The notes: generated by a model not told the origin, from the letters alone. Shown: positions 1 through 8,444, counted from the first letter of the stretch. The stretch is DNA of 29,456 nucleotides from JBLHGU01 sp047615875 (GCA_047615875.1 JBLHGU010000045.1:1-29456), one strand, 5' to 3'. Numbers and translations are program-made.

Positions 1-345
1 ATTAAGCAGTAACGGAAGTTGCAGATTTTCGAGTACCGTTAATGTGGGCACCAAATTGAAAAACTGAAAAACTATGCCAATCTGTCGACGGCGAATTATT
101 GTATTGCGAGACTCCTGCCCCGGCCTCAGCTCTTCTCCATTGATAACTACACGGCCCTGATCTGGATACTCTATTGCGGCAATGATGTTCAATAGTGTTG
201 ATTTACCTGAGCCACTCGGCCCAGTTATTCCAACAAACTCGCCGGGCTTTAATTTCAGCTCAAGATCACACAGCAAGGATCTGGTTTTACCAGCATCCGG
301 CACACCCTTGTTTATGGCCTGTAAAGCAACATTGTAAAGCGTCAT
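1..345 (-). CDS. ABC transporter ATP-binding protein, LolD/MacB type (3' part missing)
   Basis: N-terminal 115 codons of an ABC ATPase whose gene runs off the left edge of the window. The Walker A motif GPSGSGKST lies near residues 43-51, and a Q-loop (VFQFFNLVPTLTVLENL) near residues 95-111. The phrase RRRQIGIVFQFFNL and the following ENLQLPL are typical of the LolD/MacB/FtsE-like subfamily, which works with FtsX-type permeases in lipoprotein release, efflux or related mechanotransmission. The signature motif, Walker B and any permease partner lie outside the window, so the transported substrate cannot be named. The gene starts 23 bases after the stop of the MBL-fold gene and is probably co-transcribed with it. 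The fold is certain; the specific role is not. Confidence 0.85.
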   Translation of the reverse strand, partial: MTLYNVALQAINKGVPDAGKTRSLLCDLELKLKPGEFVGITGPSGSGKSTLLNIIAAIEYPDQGRVVINGEELRPGQESRNTIIRRRQIGIVFQFFNLVPTLTVLENLQLPLLLN

Positions 346-368
346 CTACACAGTAGCAGACCTGAGCA

Positions 369-1250
369 CTATAAAACCCGCATCATGGTTCGACCATCGG
401 AAGCAGATTTAGCCAGCTCAATTTCAAGGCCTTCGTAGGCACAAAAACAATTAGTGCTGGCAGTATGACTACGAAAGAATATTTCATTCTCTCGCTTAAC
501 TTCATCCAATTCACCATCAGTCCGTTGAGGATCATGATGGAACATAACTAATGTACCAACCTCTGCATCAAGCGCCAGCTGTCTAACCTGGGAAATTAAT
601 GAGTGTCCCCAGCCATGTTTGTGGGGCATATCATCTTCGGTATATTGCGCATCATGAATCAACACATCCACTTTGTGTAGGTACTCAACCCATTGGTCAT
701 AGCTTGTATTAGGTTGATTAGGAGGCTGTAATTCATTATCAGTAACATAAGCACAGGACAACTGATTACTAGCTAGTTTGAATGCACAGCCACCGCCAGG
801 ATGATTAAGTTCTTTACTTATAACCTCGATCCCCTGCTTCGACATCTGCTCTTCAAGTCCGCTGTAGTGAACCTGGCTTTCACTTGGTAAATCACGCACA
901 CGGACAGGAAAACTAATGCCATCCATCTGATCAAACATAGAGCACAAACCTTGTTCTGCAGAACTAATTCTGTCGTACACACGAATCAGTCTGCCAGGTT
1001 GATACAATGGTCCAAAAAATGGATATCCTTGAATATGATCCCAGTGATTATGGGATAAAACTAGATTGACTGGCTGGCTGGATTGCACCAGTGAGTAGCC
1101 CAGCTCGCGTAAGCCGGTCCCCGCATCTAGAATAATTTCTTCACCATTTTCAAAACTTACATGCACACAGGAGGTATTACCACCATACTGGGTTGTGGTG
1201 GGTCCAGGCGCCGGCATCGATCCTCTGACGCCAAAAAACTTAATCCGCAT
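369..1250 (-). CDS. MBL-fold metal-dependent hydrolase (PhnP/class III cyclic phosphodiesterase-like)
   Basis: A 293-residue metallo-beta-lactamase-fold protein. It opens with FFGVRGSMPAPGP and YGGNTSCV, the usual start of a cytosolic MBL subfamily related to PhnP and cyclic-nucleotide phosphodiesterases. The zinc motif HxHxDH is intact as H67, H69, D71, H72 (SHNHWDH). Later metal-ligand segments are visible: a TDNE stretch, LIHDAQYT near residue 200, GWGHS, and MFHHDP near residue 237. No signal peptide is seen. A good ribosome site (AGGAGA) lies 5 bases before the ATG, which supports this start. It sits between the AlkA-type glycosylase upstream (151 bases away) and the ABC ATPase downstream. 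The substrate is unknown; hydrolysis of a phosphodiester is inferred from family only. Confidence 0.85.
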   Translation of the reverse strand: MRIKFFGVRGSMPAPGPTTTQYGGNTSCVHVSFENGEEIILDAGTGLRELGYSLVQSSQPVNLVLSHNHWDHIQGYPFFGPLYQPGRLIRVYDRISSAEQGLCSMFDQMDGISFPVRVRDLPSESQVHYSGLEEQMSKQGIEVISKELNHPGGGCAFKLASNQLSCAYVTDNELQPPNQPNTSYDQWVEYLHKVDVLIHDAQYTEDDMPHKHGWGHSLISQVRQLALDAEVGTLVMFHHDPQRTDGELDEVKRENEIFFRSHTASTNCFCAYEGLEIELAKSASDGRTMMRVL

Positions 1251-1255
1251 ATCTT

Positions 1256-1261
1256 TCTCCT
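1256..1261 (-). promoter_or_regulatory. Shine-Dalgarno site of the MBL-fold gene
   Basis: On the minus strand AGGAGA precedes the ATG at 1250 by 5 bases. Many genes in this window lack a clear Shine-Dalgarno sequence, so this one helps fix the start. Confidence 0.6.
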
Positions 1262-1374
1262 GCTATATAATTTTTTTACCAGGCACTAAGGAAGGGCAAA
1301 ACTCCAGTAAACCCTGTCGCATTCCTCAACGCTGTGATCCTAATCCTGGCTGCTCGGCTTAGTTACTTTCTCAG

Positions 1375-1393
1375 TATAATTGATCTAATTATA
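1375..1393. repeat. AT-rich perfect inverted repeat downstream of the glycosylase gene
   Basis: TATAATT, spacer GATCT, then AATTATA: a perfect 7-base inverted repeat just past the stop of the AlkA-type gene, in its 151-base gap to the MBL-fold gene. It has no T-run and is too AT-rich for a strong terminator. It could be an operator or part of a promoter for the MBL gene, or chance. Confidence 0.3.
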
Positions 1394-1401
1394 GATGCTA
1401 C

Positions 1402-2040
1402 TTAATCGTCTTGCCTGCCTCTTCGGCACAAATAAGCATGCCAGAACATCCGTGCAGCAGCAGATCGCCACGGACGCCACGATTTTGACATTACTACGCA
1501 TGTATCGTTGTCAGGCATTTTCTGCATCTGGTATACCTCTCCTACAGATTTATTCAGCGCTAAATCTCCGGGTGGCCATATATCACTGCGGCCAAGTGCA
1601 AACAACAAATAGACATCGGCACTCCACGGCCCAATGCCTTTTAGCGATGTTAACAACTTCCTGGCCTCGTCATTTTCAAGTCTTGCAACCGATCTGAAAC
1701 TGAAACTACCGGTGATAATTGCGACAGCAAGCTCGTGGATGTAGGCAGACTTTTGTCGAGTCAATCCGGCTTTTTGCAAGTATTCAGCGTTAACATCCGC
1801 TATTTTTCCAGCTTGAACACCATTAAAGAGATTATGTAGTCTTTTGTATATTGCCCGGGCAGAACGCAGAGAAACCTGTTGTTCCAAAATAATTAGTGCC
1901 ATAGTGTCGAAACCGGTGTTACGTGACCACAATGGCGGGTGACTAAACTCATCGAGAATATTTGCAAAACGTCGCTCATTTTGCGCCAGTTCATCGCACG
2001 CAGTAACCAGCGTAGCTTTATTAAGTGTTTCGATAGGCAT
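1402..2040 (-). CDS. DNA-3-methyladenine glycosylase II-type (HhH-GPD superfamily)
   Basis: A 212-residue base-excision repair glycosylase that removes alkylated purines such as 3-methyladenine. The helix-hairpin-helix is LTSLKGIGPWSADVYLLFAL (about residues 130-149). It is followed by DIWPPGDLAL, whose Asp aligns with the catalytic Asp of AlkA (PDD in E. coli). An upstream segment, LILEQQVSLRSARAIYKRL, matches the QQVS/A motif of the family. The protein lacks the N-terminal domain of E. coli AlkA, as is common for the shorter 'DNA-3-methyladenine glycosylase 2' group. It is divergent from the DUF4126 gene, with 100 bases between the two starts. No Ada box or other sign of adaptive-response control was recognised. 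Confidence 0.85.
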   Translation of the reverse strand: MPIETLNKATLVTACDELAQNERRFANILDEFSHPPLWSRNTGFDTMALIILEQQVSLRSARAIYKRLHNLFNGVQAGKIADVNAEYLQKAGLTRQKSAYIHELAVAIITGSFSFRSVARLENDEARKLLTSLKGIGPWSADVYLLFALGRSDIWPPGDLALNKSVGEVYQMQKMPDNDTCVVMSKSWRPWRSAAARMFWHAYLCRRGRQDD

Positions 2041-2140
2041 TAGTGTTTTGCAATGGTCTGTTTCAAAGCCAGTTGAAATAAGCGAAAATAGTAAAAGAAT
2101 TGATATAACAAATCTATCCTACCTGTAATTCGGAAAAAAC

Positions 2141-2758
2141 GTGGACATTATCTCTATTATAGCTGCCACCATGGGTGTGGCCTGGGCCAGCGGCATAAAC
2201 TTGTACGCGGCCGTATTTATGCTCGGCTGGATGTTCAGCACGGGCTCTATTGACCTGCCGCCGGATTTACAAATTCTCGGCAATCCCCTGGTTTTAGCTG
2301 CTGCTGGATTTATGTATGCAGTTGAGTTCTTTGCTGACAAAATTCCCGGTGTTGATACTGGTTGGGATGTTTTGCATAGTTTTATCCGCATACCCGCTGG
2401 TGCCATGCTCGCCGCGGGTGCCATCAGCCCGCTGGGTGCAGAGGCAGAATTAGCCGGGCTTTTACTTGGCGGAACACTGACCGCAGGCAGCCATATGACC
2501 AAGGCTGGCAGTCGGGTTCTGATTAATACATCGCCGGAGCCGTTCTCTAACTGGGCCGCCAGTATTGGTGAAGATGTCGCAGTTATTGGCGGCTTATGGA
2601 CCGCGCTACACTACCCCATCGGTTTCATCGTGGCACTGGTTGTGTTCATTGCGTTGATGATCTGGTTATTACCGAAAATCTGGCGTGGCATTAAAACCGT
2701 ATTCAGAAAAATTGGCAGTTTGTTTGGTCGCAAACCCGACGTAGAAGAATCTGGTTAA
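2141..2758 (+). CDS. DUF4126 family integral membrane protein
   Basis: A 205-residue membrane protein starting with GTG. The sequence has repeated small-residue-rich hydrophobic segments (about residues 5-30, 45-62, 85-110, 145-172). The signature region ASGINLYAAVFMLG, then VEFFADKIPGVDTGWD and hydrophobic helices, matches the DUF4126 family, whose function is not established. The C-terminus is basic (KIWRGIKTVFRKIGSLFGRK), as expected for a cytoplasmic tail. It heads a tight plus-strand group, with hemJ only 4 bases after its stop. No ATG offers a better start, and the Shine-Dalgarno is weak (purine-rich CGGAAAAAAC). Confidence 0.8.
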   Translation: MDIISIIAATMGVAWASGINLYAAVFMLGWMFSTGSIDLPPDLQILGNPLVLAAAGFMYAVEFFADKIPGVDTGWDVLHSFIRIPAGAMLAAGAISPLGAEAELAGLLLGGTLTAGSHMTKAGSRVLINTSPEPFSNWAASIGEDVAVIGGLWTALHYPIGFIVALVVFIALMIWLLPKIWRGIKTVFRKIGSLFGRKPDVEESG

Positions 2759-2762
2759 GACC

Positions 2763-3176
2763 ATGCTCTGGATCAAAGCTTTACACATCATATTTATGGT
2801 GACCTGGTTTGCTGGACTTTTTTATCTACCTCGACTGTTTGTTTATCATGCCATGGCTGAAGACCACACCAGTTTGCAGCGGTTTAAGATAATGGAGCGC
2901 AAGCTTTATTTCGGCATAATGACGCCCGGCGCCATCCTGACACTCATTTTTGGGTTATGGCTTTGGCTGGGTTACGGGTTTAGCGGCAGCTGGCTGAACA
3001 TAAAGCTGATTCTAGTGGCGGTGCTAGTTATATATCATTTGTGGTGCGGCAATCTGGTCAGTCGGTTTAAAAATGACCGTAATCAGCATGGGCATGTTTT
3101 TTACCGATGGTTCAATGAGTTTCCGGTACTGGTATTGGTTGCCATCGTGATTCTGGTTATCGTCAAACCCGTTTAA
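2763..3176 (+). CDS. hemJ: Protoporphyrinogen oxidase HemJ (UPF0093)
   Basis: A 137-residue, four-helix membrane protein. HemJ oxidises protoporphyrinogen IX to protoporphyrin IX in bacteria lacking HemG and HemY. The N-terminal signature WIKALHIIFMVTWFAGLFYLPRLF carries the conserved His (H8). Then come FKIMERKLYFGIMTPGA with its conserved Lys, WLNIKL, and YHLWCG, all in the family order. Length is typical (about 140-150). It lies 4 bases after the DUF4126 gene and 5 bases before trmL, so it is surely co-transcribed. No other heme gene is in the window. The assignment is by family similarity; the activity of this copy is inferred. Confidence 0.88.
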   Translation: MLWIKALHIIFMVTWFAGLFYLPRLFVYHAMAEDHTSLQRFKIMERKLYFGIMTPGAILTLIFGLWLWLGYGFSGSWLNIKLILVAVLVIYHLWCGNLVSRFKNDRNQHGHVFYRWFNEFPVLVLVAIVILVIVKPV

Positions 3177-3181
3177 TGTGA

Positions 3182-3646
3182 ATGTTACACGTCATCCTTT
3201 TCGAGCCGGAGATTCCTCCTAATACCGGCAACATCATTCGACTCTGTGCAAATAGTGGCTGCCACCTTCATTTGATTGAACCACTCGGTTTTAGTCTGGA
3301 TGATCGAAATCTTAAGCGAGCGGGTCTCGACTACCATGCGATGACTAATGTTGAGATACATCCAGATATTAATCACTGTACGGCGAATCTGCCAGATGCA
3401 ACGGTATTTACTTTCTCCACCCATCATAAAAAAGCCTACAGTGACTGTGACTACCCACAACATAGTGCCTTGATATTTGGTCCTGAAAGTCGTGGTCTGA
3501 CGTTAGAAGTGAGAGATCTAGCCAAACCACAATGTCAGGTTACCTTACCCATGGTTACAGATAGCCGCAGTCTCAATCTCTCCAATTGTGTTGCAGTGGC
3601 CGTATACGAAGCCTGGAAACAACATAATTTTTCACCATGGCAATAA
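3182..3646 (+). CDS. trmL: tRNA (cytidine/uridine-34-2'-O)-methyltransferase TrmL
   Basis: A 154-residue SPOUT-class methyltransferase that methylates the ribose of the wobble base in certain leucine tRNAs. The N-terminus LFEPEIPPNTGNIIRLCAN and the phrase LKRAGLDYH are near identical to E. coli TrmL. The SAM-binding knot is formed by IFGPESRGL (about residues 98-106), LPMVTDSRSLNLSN and VAVYEAW. Length matches the family (about 155). The ATG is 5 bases after the hemJ stop. The 3' end overlaps the RarD-type gene by 10 bases, suggesting translational coupling. Confidence 0.93.
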   Translation: MLHVILFEPEIPPNTGNIIRLCANSGCHLHLIEPLGFSLDDRNLKRAGLDYHAMTNVEIHPDINHCTANLPDATVFTFSTHHKKAYSDCDYPQHSALIFGPESRGLTLEVRDLAKPQCQVTLPMVTDSRSLNLSNCVAVAVYEAWKQHNFSPWQ

Positions 3647-4533
3647 CCCGCCAAGTCGCAATTGGTAGCCTGTTAGCAATTTCAGCCTTCACTCTTTGGG
3701 GGTTATTTCCGATTTACTGGAAACAACTGGTGGAAGTGGACCCTGTTGAAGTTCTTGCTCATCGAGTTATCTGGTCAGTGCCGTTTGTGGTAATCGTATT
3801 ACTCGTGCTAAGACGTCTTCACGATTTGCTCCACATAATCAGGAACCCGCTCTATCTTGGCCAGCTTTGTCTTACAGCATGTCTAATAACTACAAACTGG
3901 GGGATATATATCTGGGCTATGGCTGAAAACAAGATTATTGAGGCCAGCATGGGATACTTTCTATCACCCATTATGAGTGTAGGACTCGGTCTTTTGATGT
4001 TCCACGAACGATTGAGTCAGGCACAGTGGTGGGCCATTGCAATAGCTTCAACCGGGGTGTTGTATATGTTTATTGCGAATAACATACTGCCCTGGGTTGC
4101 ATTAGCACTTGCCGCTAGCTTTGCGTTGTACGGCGGCTTAAGAAAAAAAAACGGCATTGATGCAATAACCGGGTTGCTTGTTGAAACACTTTTAGTGATG
4201 CCATTGGCATTGGCATGGCTTGGCTATATCTATGCTGATAGAACCTCGTCTTTCAGTAATCTATCGCTGCAAACCGACATCCTGCTTATCGGCGGAGGCA
4301 TCATCACCGCATTACCATTGATGCTATTCGTAGCAGGAACAAAGCATCTACAGCTATCCAGCATTGGCATCTTATTTTACCTAACACCATCGATCCAGTT
4401 CATCATTGGCTGGCAGATTTATCAGGAGCCACTCAATCAGGCAAATGTGATTGCATTTAGCTGCATTTGGACAGCGCTGGCGATTTTTGGCTGGCAAAGT
4501 TATAGTGCCGCGCATCAAAAACATCAGACCTAA
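3637..4533 (+). CDS. rarD: RarD-type EamA (DMT superfamily) transporter
   Basis: A 298-residue membrane permease of the drug/metabolite transporter superfamily with about ten predicted helices in two EamA halves. The opening SAFTLWGLFPIYWKQL and the downstream LAHRVIWSVPF are characteristic of the RarD branch. The second half contains LPLMLFVAGTKHLQLSSIGILFYL and SIQFIIGWQIYQEPL, also RarD-like. The substrate of RarD proteins is not firmly known. The start overlaps trmL by 10 bases. Its stop abuts the flavin reductase-like gene directly, so this is one transcription unit. The name reflects family resemblance, not proof of chloramphenicol resistance. Confidence 0.85.
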   Translation: MAITRQVAIGSLLAISAFTLWGLFPIYWKQLVEVDPVEVLAHRVIWSVPFVVIVLLVLRRLHDLLHIIRNPLYLGQLCLTACLITTNWGIYIWAMAENKIIEASMGYFLSPIMSVGLGLLMFHERLSQAQWWAIAIASTGVLYMFIANNILPWVALALAASFALYGGLRKKNGIDAITGLLVETLLVMPLALAWLGYIYADRTSSFSNLSLQTDILLIGGGIITALPLMLFVAGTKHLQLSSIGILFYLTPSIQFIIGWQIYQEPLNQANVIAFSCIWTALAIFGWQSYSAAHQKHQT

Positions 4534-4539
4534 TTGCCC

Positions 4540-5154
4540 ATGATTATCGATCTCCATACTTTGCCCGCCCCGCAGGTTTATTTCACCATGATCCAGACGA
4601 TCCTGCCCCGACCCATCGCATGGGTTTTGTCGGAAAATCGCGATGGCAGCTATAACATGGGTCCCTACTCCTACTTCAATGCAGTGTGTTCCGATCCACC
4701 CCTGGTTATGGTTTCACTAGGCCTCAAACCCAATGGAGACTTCAAAGACTCCAAGATAAATATTGAAGAACGTTCTGATTTCGTTATCCATTTAGTTGAC
4801 GAAGAAAATCTGGATGCTATGAATCAGACTTCAGCGACCCTGCCCTACGGCGAATCTGAAGTAGAAAAAGCTGGTCTGGAAACGGTTGATTTCCCTGGCA
4901 GCCGATTGCCACGCATAAAAAATACCCGAGTCGCTTTTGCCTGCGAGCGTCATCAGATGATTCAACTGGGTAGTGCTCCACAAACGCTGGCCATTGGTCT
5001 GGTTAAGCATATTTATGTCGACGATGAAGTTTGCGGTGAAGATGCTAAAGGTCGTTTGAAGGTGCTGGCCGACAAAATCCGTCCAGTGGGTCGAATTGGA
5101 GCGGGGGAATATGTGTCTTTTGGAGAAATTTTAAGACTCGCTCGGCCAGACTAA
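4540..5154 (+). CDS. Flavin reductase-like domain protein (FMN-binding split barrel)
   Basis: A 204-residue protein of the flavin reductase-like, FMN-binding split-barrel family. The motif ILPRPIAWVLS (about residues 21-31) and the following YNMGPYSYFNAVCSDPPLVMVSLG form the FMN-binding core. Later segments (DFVIHLVDEENLDAMNQTS, KNTRVAFACERHQMIQLG) follow the family order. Such proteins bind FMN and may act as flavin or thiol-linked reductases; the substrate is unknown. An upstream TTG at 4534 is in frame, but the ATG at 4540 gives the natural N-terminus MIIDLHTLPA and is preferred. It is the last gene of the plus-strand run and converges with dgkA. Confidence 0.82.
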   Translation: MIIDLHTLPAPQVYFTMIQTILPRPIAWVLSENRDGSYNMGPYSYFNAVCSDPPLVMVSLGLKPNGDFKDSKINIEERSDFVIHLVDEENLDAMNQTSATLPYGESEVEKAGLETVDFPGSRLPRIKNTRVAFACERHQMIQLGSAPQTLAIGLVKHIYVDDEVCGEDAKGRLKVLADKIRPVGRIGAGEYVSFGEILRLARPD

Positions 5155-5176
5155 TTGGTTACATTCTGCTGTAGCA

Positions 5177-5554
5177 CTAAATTAGTATAATTAACCACAC
5201 AAAAACTGCTAACACCAGACTAACAAAAACAGCGGTGGAGCCAACATCCTTGGCTTTACCTGACAACTCGTGATGTTCGGTTCCAATTCTGTCGACAACG
5301 GCTTCTACAGCTGTATTGAGCAATTCGACAATCAGCACTATTACCACGCTGGAAACCAATAAGACCCTCTCTATTTTATCGCCAGTAAGCCAAAACGCCG
5401 CCGGGATCGCTATCAATAAAAGCAATACCTCCTGACGCACTGCAACATCTTCTCGCCACGCGCTTAAAAATCCGTTCCATGAGTTTTTCCCGGCAAAAAT
5501 TAACCGCTTAAAACCCCCTGTTTGTTGTCGGTAGTCATCAGGTAAGTTAGGCAT
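5177..5554 (-). CDS. dgkA: Diacylglycerol kinase DgkA
   Basis: A 125-residue inner-membrane kinase that phosphorylates diacylglycerol to phosphatidic acid, recycling lipid released by oligosaccharide and LPS modification. Three hydrophobic helices are seen (about residues 42-57, 63-80, 106-124). The catalytic signature IVELLNTAVEAVVDRI gives E77 and E84, aligning with catalytic E69 and metal-binding E76 of the E. coli enzyme. It is followed by H-E-L-S-G-K-AKDVGSTAV. E35 in WREDVAVRQE corresponds to the other metal-binding Glu. Length is normal (E. coli 122). Its 5' side opens onto the long gap before priA. Confidence 0.93.
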   Translation of the reverse strand: MPNLPDDYRQQTGGFKRLIFAGKNSWNGFLSAWREDVAVRQEVLLLLIAIPAAFWLTGDKIERVLLVSSVVIVLIVELLNTAVEAVVDRIGTEHHELSGKAKDVGSTAVFVSLVLAVFVWLIILI

Positions 5555-6197
5555 TAGAAAATAAAGACCATCGGTTTTGAAAATAGGCTGTGATGATTAA
5601 CCAATCGGCGAGAATTATAAAGCTATAAAAACATGTTTTTTAAAGATTGGCTTTCGACCAAGATAGCTTTGGGCTTAATACCGGGTTATTTTGCGGCCTC
5701 AAACAGCTTTTTACCAATCACCCACAAGACTGGCTTAAACACAATAGCGGTTAGCGGCTACTCTTGTACTGACTGCACAACAAGTCCCACTAAAGTATTG
5801 ATAGAAAAGGCTCTTGAACTATTTATTTTTTTGCAAAATATTATTTCCAGAAAGTTTTTATACACAATGAGTGTAAAAATTCTGCATTTATGGAGTTTCC
5901 ACCAAATATCTCTCTAATTTGATTGCATAAGACTCATATCTACTTGATTAATAAGATTTTTTAATGATTGCACAAAAAATAGGCAATTTCTACAAACATA
6001 CCTCCGAACCTGTTTTTTTATTGCTAAAGTAACTTTTGTCCACATACTTATCCACAATCTCTGTGGGTAACTTAACTACCACGACAAAAGGTTTACCAAA
6101 CCAGATAACTGTCCACTACAATTTAATTCCAATCACCTCAAACGTAGCTTTCAACACTATAATCCGGACTGATTTAACTCACCGCTAATTCCTTATT
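5555..6197. other. Long AT-rich intergenic region between dgkA and priA
   Basis: A 643-base gap, by far the longest here, between the divergently oriented dgkA and priA. It holds the DnaA-box cluster described separately (5735-6070) and a very AT-rich core around 5815-6030 with runs such as ATTTATTTTTTTG and AAGATTTTTTAATG. A 94-codon open frame (5633-5917) is present but looks non-coding. I see no tRNA, no strong terminator hairpin, no GATC clusters and no obvious small RNA gene. Confidence 0.6.
5735..6070. promoter_or_regulatory. DnaA-box cluster, candidate replication origin or DnaA-regulated region
   Basis: Two exact matches to the DnaA box TTATNCACA occur on the plus strand: TTATACACA at 5858-5866 and TTATCCACA at 6048-6056. 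Three more sites differ at one position: TTAAACACA at 5735-5743, TTGTCCACA at 6036-6044, and TTACCCACA on the minus strand at 6062-6070. The last three sites near 6036-6070 lie within 35 bases, and a strongly AT-rich stretch lies between the two groups. This arrangement (clustered DnaA boxes with an AT-rich segment in an unusually long gap) is what origins look like. It could instead be DnaA control of priA. No Dam GATC sites are evident. Confidence 0.4.
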
Positions 6198-8396
6198 GTG
6201 TCTGATTTTCAAGATTGCGTTGTGGAGGTTGCTGTGCCGGTTCCGCTGCGGAAAACCTTTGAGTATCTAACGCCTTCCGACACCCCACTTCCCGCTCCTG
6301 GTTGCCGCGTACTGGTGCCTTTTGGTAGCCGACAGATGGTCGGCATAGTCGTTGCTGTGCATCAGAAGGCCTCCTACAACCCGGACAAAATTCGCCCTCT
6401 TGATCAGCTTTTGGATGAAACACCGTTACTGGGTAGCGGGGAATTGAAATTGCTCGAATGGGCGGCTAACTATTATCACCATCCTGTTGGAGAAGTATTT
6501 CAGGCTGCATTACCAGCCCAGTTAAGAAAAATCAAAACCACCACGATAAAACCCCGTCAATACTATCGATTAAAAACTAGCATCGATGATATCCGCGAAC
6601 GGGTTAGTGTAAATGCCAGCAAGCAGCGCTTAGTTCTGGAAACTTTACGCAATCACAGTCAGATTGACTCAAAAGAATTTTCTAAACTATTACCTGGCTG
6701 CTTACCCGCCTTAAGAAAATTAATTCAACTCAACCTCGTCTCCTCTGAGTCTTTACCAGGTCCGATTATTCCACAACCCGGACCTACCTTAAATGACGAT
6801 CAGAAAATCGCCATCGAGAGTTTGCTACAGGCAGAACATAGCTTCAATTGTGTTTTACTGAAGGGTGTAACAGGCAGTGGTAAGACCGAGGTATATTTAA
6901 ATAGCGCTCGTCGTGTGCTGGATAGCGGTAAGCAAGTTTTGGTTCTGGTACCCGAAATTGCGCTAACACCTCAACTAGTAGAACGATTTCGTGCCAGAAT
7001 TCCACAATTTCTTGTCGCACTACATTCCGGCCTGGGAAGCTCCGAACGAGTCCAGGGCTGGCAATTAGCTCAACAGAGCCTGGCCAGGGTCGTTCTGGGT
7101 ACACGTTCTGCAGTATTTACACCCATGCCAGAATTGGGTCTTATTGTTGTCGACGAAGAACACGATCAATCATTTAAGCAACAAGATGGGTTTCGTTACA
7201 ACGCCCGCGACGTAGCAATTAAACGCGCGTCTCAACTGGATATTCCGGTAATGCTGGGCTCAGCCACACCCTCTCTGGAAACATTTCAAAATAGCCAACA
7301 GGGACGCTATCGACTAGCTGAACTTCCCAATCGAGCGGGAGGCGCCACATTACCAACAATAAATACAATATTTTCAGATCGCTGGCCAATAGAGGATGGC
7401 TTAAGTCGGCCACTAATAGATGCAATAAGAAGTCGTCTAGAACTCGGTGAGCAGTCCCTGGTTTTCATCAATCGTCGGGGATTTGCCCCGGTGGTTATCT
7501 GCAATGACTGCGGCTGGCGCGCTCGCTGCACAAGATGTGATAGCTATCTCACACTACACACCAATGGAGCGTCATTGCGCTGCCATCATTGTGGTAAACA
7601 GAGTTCGGAGCTGAATAATTGTCCTGACTGTAAGTCGGAAAAATTTTATCTGGGCGGCGAAGGAACGCAACGAGTAGAAGCACGCCTAAGGCAAATTTTC
7701 CAGCAAGCCAGAATTATCCGTATTGACCGGGACAACACCACAGGTCAGGGCGTTCTTGAAGAAAAACTCAATCTGATACGTAATCACGAAGTTGATATAG
7801 TGGTGGGTACACAACTTCTTTCCAAAGGACATGATTTTGCCGGAATCACACTGGTTGGCGTGCTAAATTCTGATCAGGCTATGTTCAGTGTCGACTTTCG
7901 CGCAACCGAACGTCTCTTTCAGGCAGTCACTCAGGTCTCCGGTCGGGCCGGCCGAGGCGATCGGCCAGGCCAGGTCTTGATCCAGACCCGCTTTCCGGAA
8001 CACCCCTGTCTTAAAGCCATCCGTAATCATGACTATGACACGTTTGCGCATACCGAACTGGCAACAAGACTGTCTAGCGAATTCCCACCATTTTCCCATC
8101 TGTGCTTAATTCGAGCAGAATCGGTGGAACAACATATGGCACTTAGGTTCTTAGGTAGTTTGGCCCTGGTGGCTGCCTCCTTGCGTAAGCAATTTAATAG
8201 CGTCGATGTAATGGACCCGGTAACTGCACCAATGGAACGAAAAGCCGGTCGGTTTCGCGCCCAACTTCTAATCCAGTCGCCAAAACGCGGCGTTCTAAGT
8301 CACTTTCTCAAGTTACTTGTAGACAAGCTGGAAAAGATGCCCGAAGCACGCAAAGTGCGCTGGTCAATCGACATTGATCCGGTAGATATCACCTGA
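6198..8396 (+). CDS. priA: Primosomal replication restart helicase PriA
   Basis: A 732-residue superfamily 2 helicase that reloads the replisome at stalled forks. The N-terminal 3'-end-binding domain starts VVEVAVPVPLRKTFEY. Walker A is GVTGSGKTE (223-231), and the DEAH-type box is VVDEEH (317-322). SATPS and the family motif FINRRGFAP follow. The zinc domain has eight cysteines (435, 438, 444, 447, 462, 465, 475, 478). Helicase motifs V-VI are seen in GTQLLSKGHDF and QVSGRAGRG. Length equals E. coli PriA (732). Translation starts at GTG, as no in-frame ATG precedes the conserved N-terminus. The gene lies directly after the DnaA-box cluster and converges with zapE. Confidence 0.96.
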   Translation: MSDFQDCVVEVAVPVPLRKTFEYLTPSDTPLPAPGCRVLVPFGSRQMVGIVVAVHQKASYNPDKIRPLDQLLDETPLLGSGELKLLEWAANYYHHPVGEVFQAALPAQLRKIKTTTIKPRQYYRLKTSIDDIRERVSVNASKQRLVLETLRNHSQIDSKEFSKLLPGCLPALRKLIQLNLVSSESLPGPIIPQPGPTLNDDQKIAIESLLQAEHSFNCVLLKGVTGSGKTEVYLNSARRVLDSGKQVLVLVPEIALTPQLVERFRARIPQFLVALHSGLGSSERVQGWQLAQQSLARVVLGTRSAVFTPMPELGLIVVDEEHDQSFKQQDGFRYNARDVAIKRASQLDIPVMLGSATPSLETFQNSQQGRYRLAELPNRAGGATLPTINTIFSDRWPIEDGLSRPLIDAIRSRLELGEQSLVFINRRGFAPVVICNDCGWRARCTRCDSYLTLHTNGASLRCHHCGKQSSELNNCPDCKSEKFYLGGEGTQRVEARLRQIFQQARIIRIDRDNTTGQGVLEEKLNLIRNHEVDIVVGTQLLSKGHDFAGITLVGVLNSDQAMFSVDFRATERLFQAVTQVSGRAGRGDRPGQVLIQTRFPEHPCLKAIRNHDYDTFAHTELATRLSSEFPPFSHLCLIRAESVEQHMALRFLGSLALVAASLRKQFNSVDVMDPVTAPMERKAGRFRAQLLIQSPKRGVLSHFLKLLVDKLEKMPEARKVRWSIDIDPVDIT

Positions 8397-8444
8397 GCCG
8401 CATACCTGGTTTATTGTGAAAATTTTACAGAACACCTGGGGCCT

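Noticed and set aside
1395..1697. A 100-codon plus-strand open frame opposite the glycosylase gene.
   Set aside because: It is antisense to the helix-hairpin-helix and C-terminal region of a clear AlkA-type protein, and shows no domain of its own.
2119..2502. A 127-codon open frame antisense to the DUF4126 gene.
   Set aside because: The opposite strand encodes a clear family membrane protein. The antisense product is low-complexity Ala/Pro/Ser-rich, as expected for a shadow frame.
5633..5917. A 94-codon open frame in the dgkA-priA gap, starting MFFKDWLSTK.
   Set aside because: The translation has no recognisable family and there is no Shine-Dalgarno. It lies over the AT-rich DnaA-box region, including a perfect box. 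It is more likely an open frame by chance.
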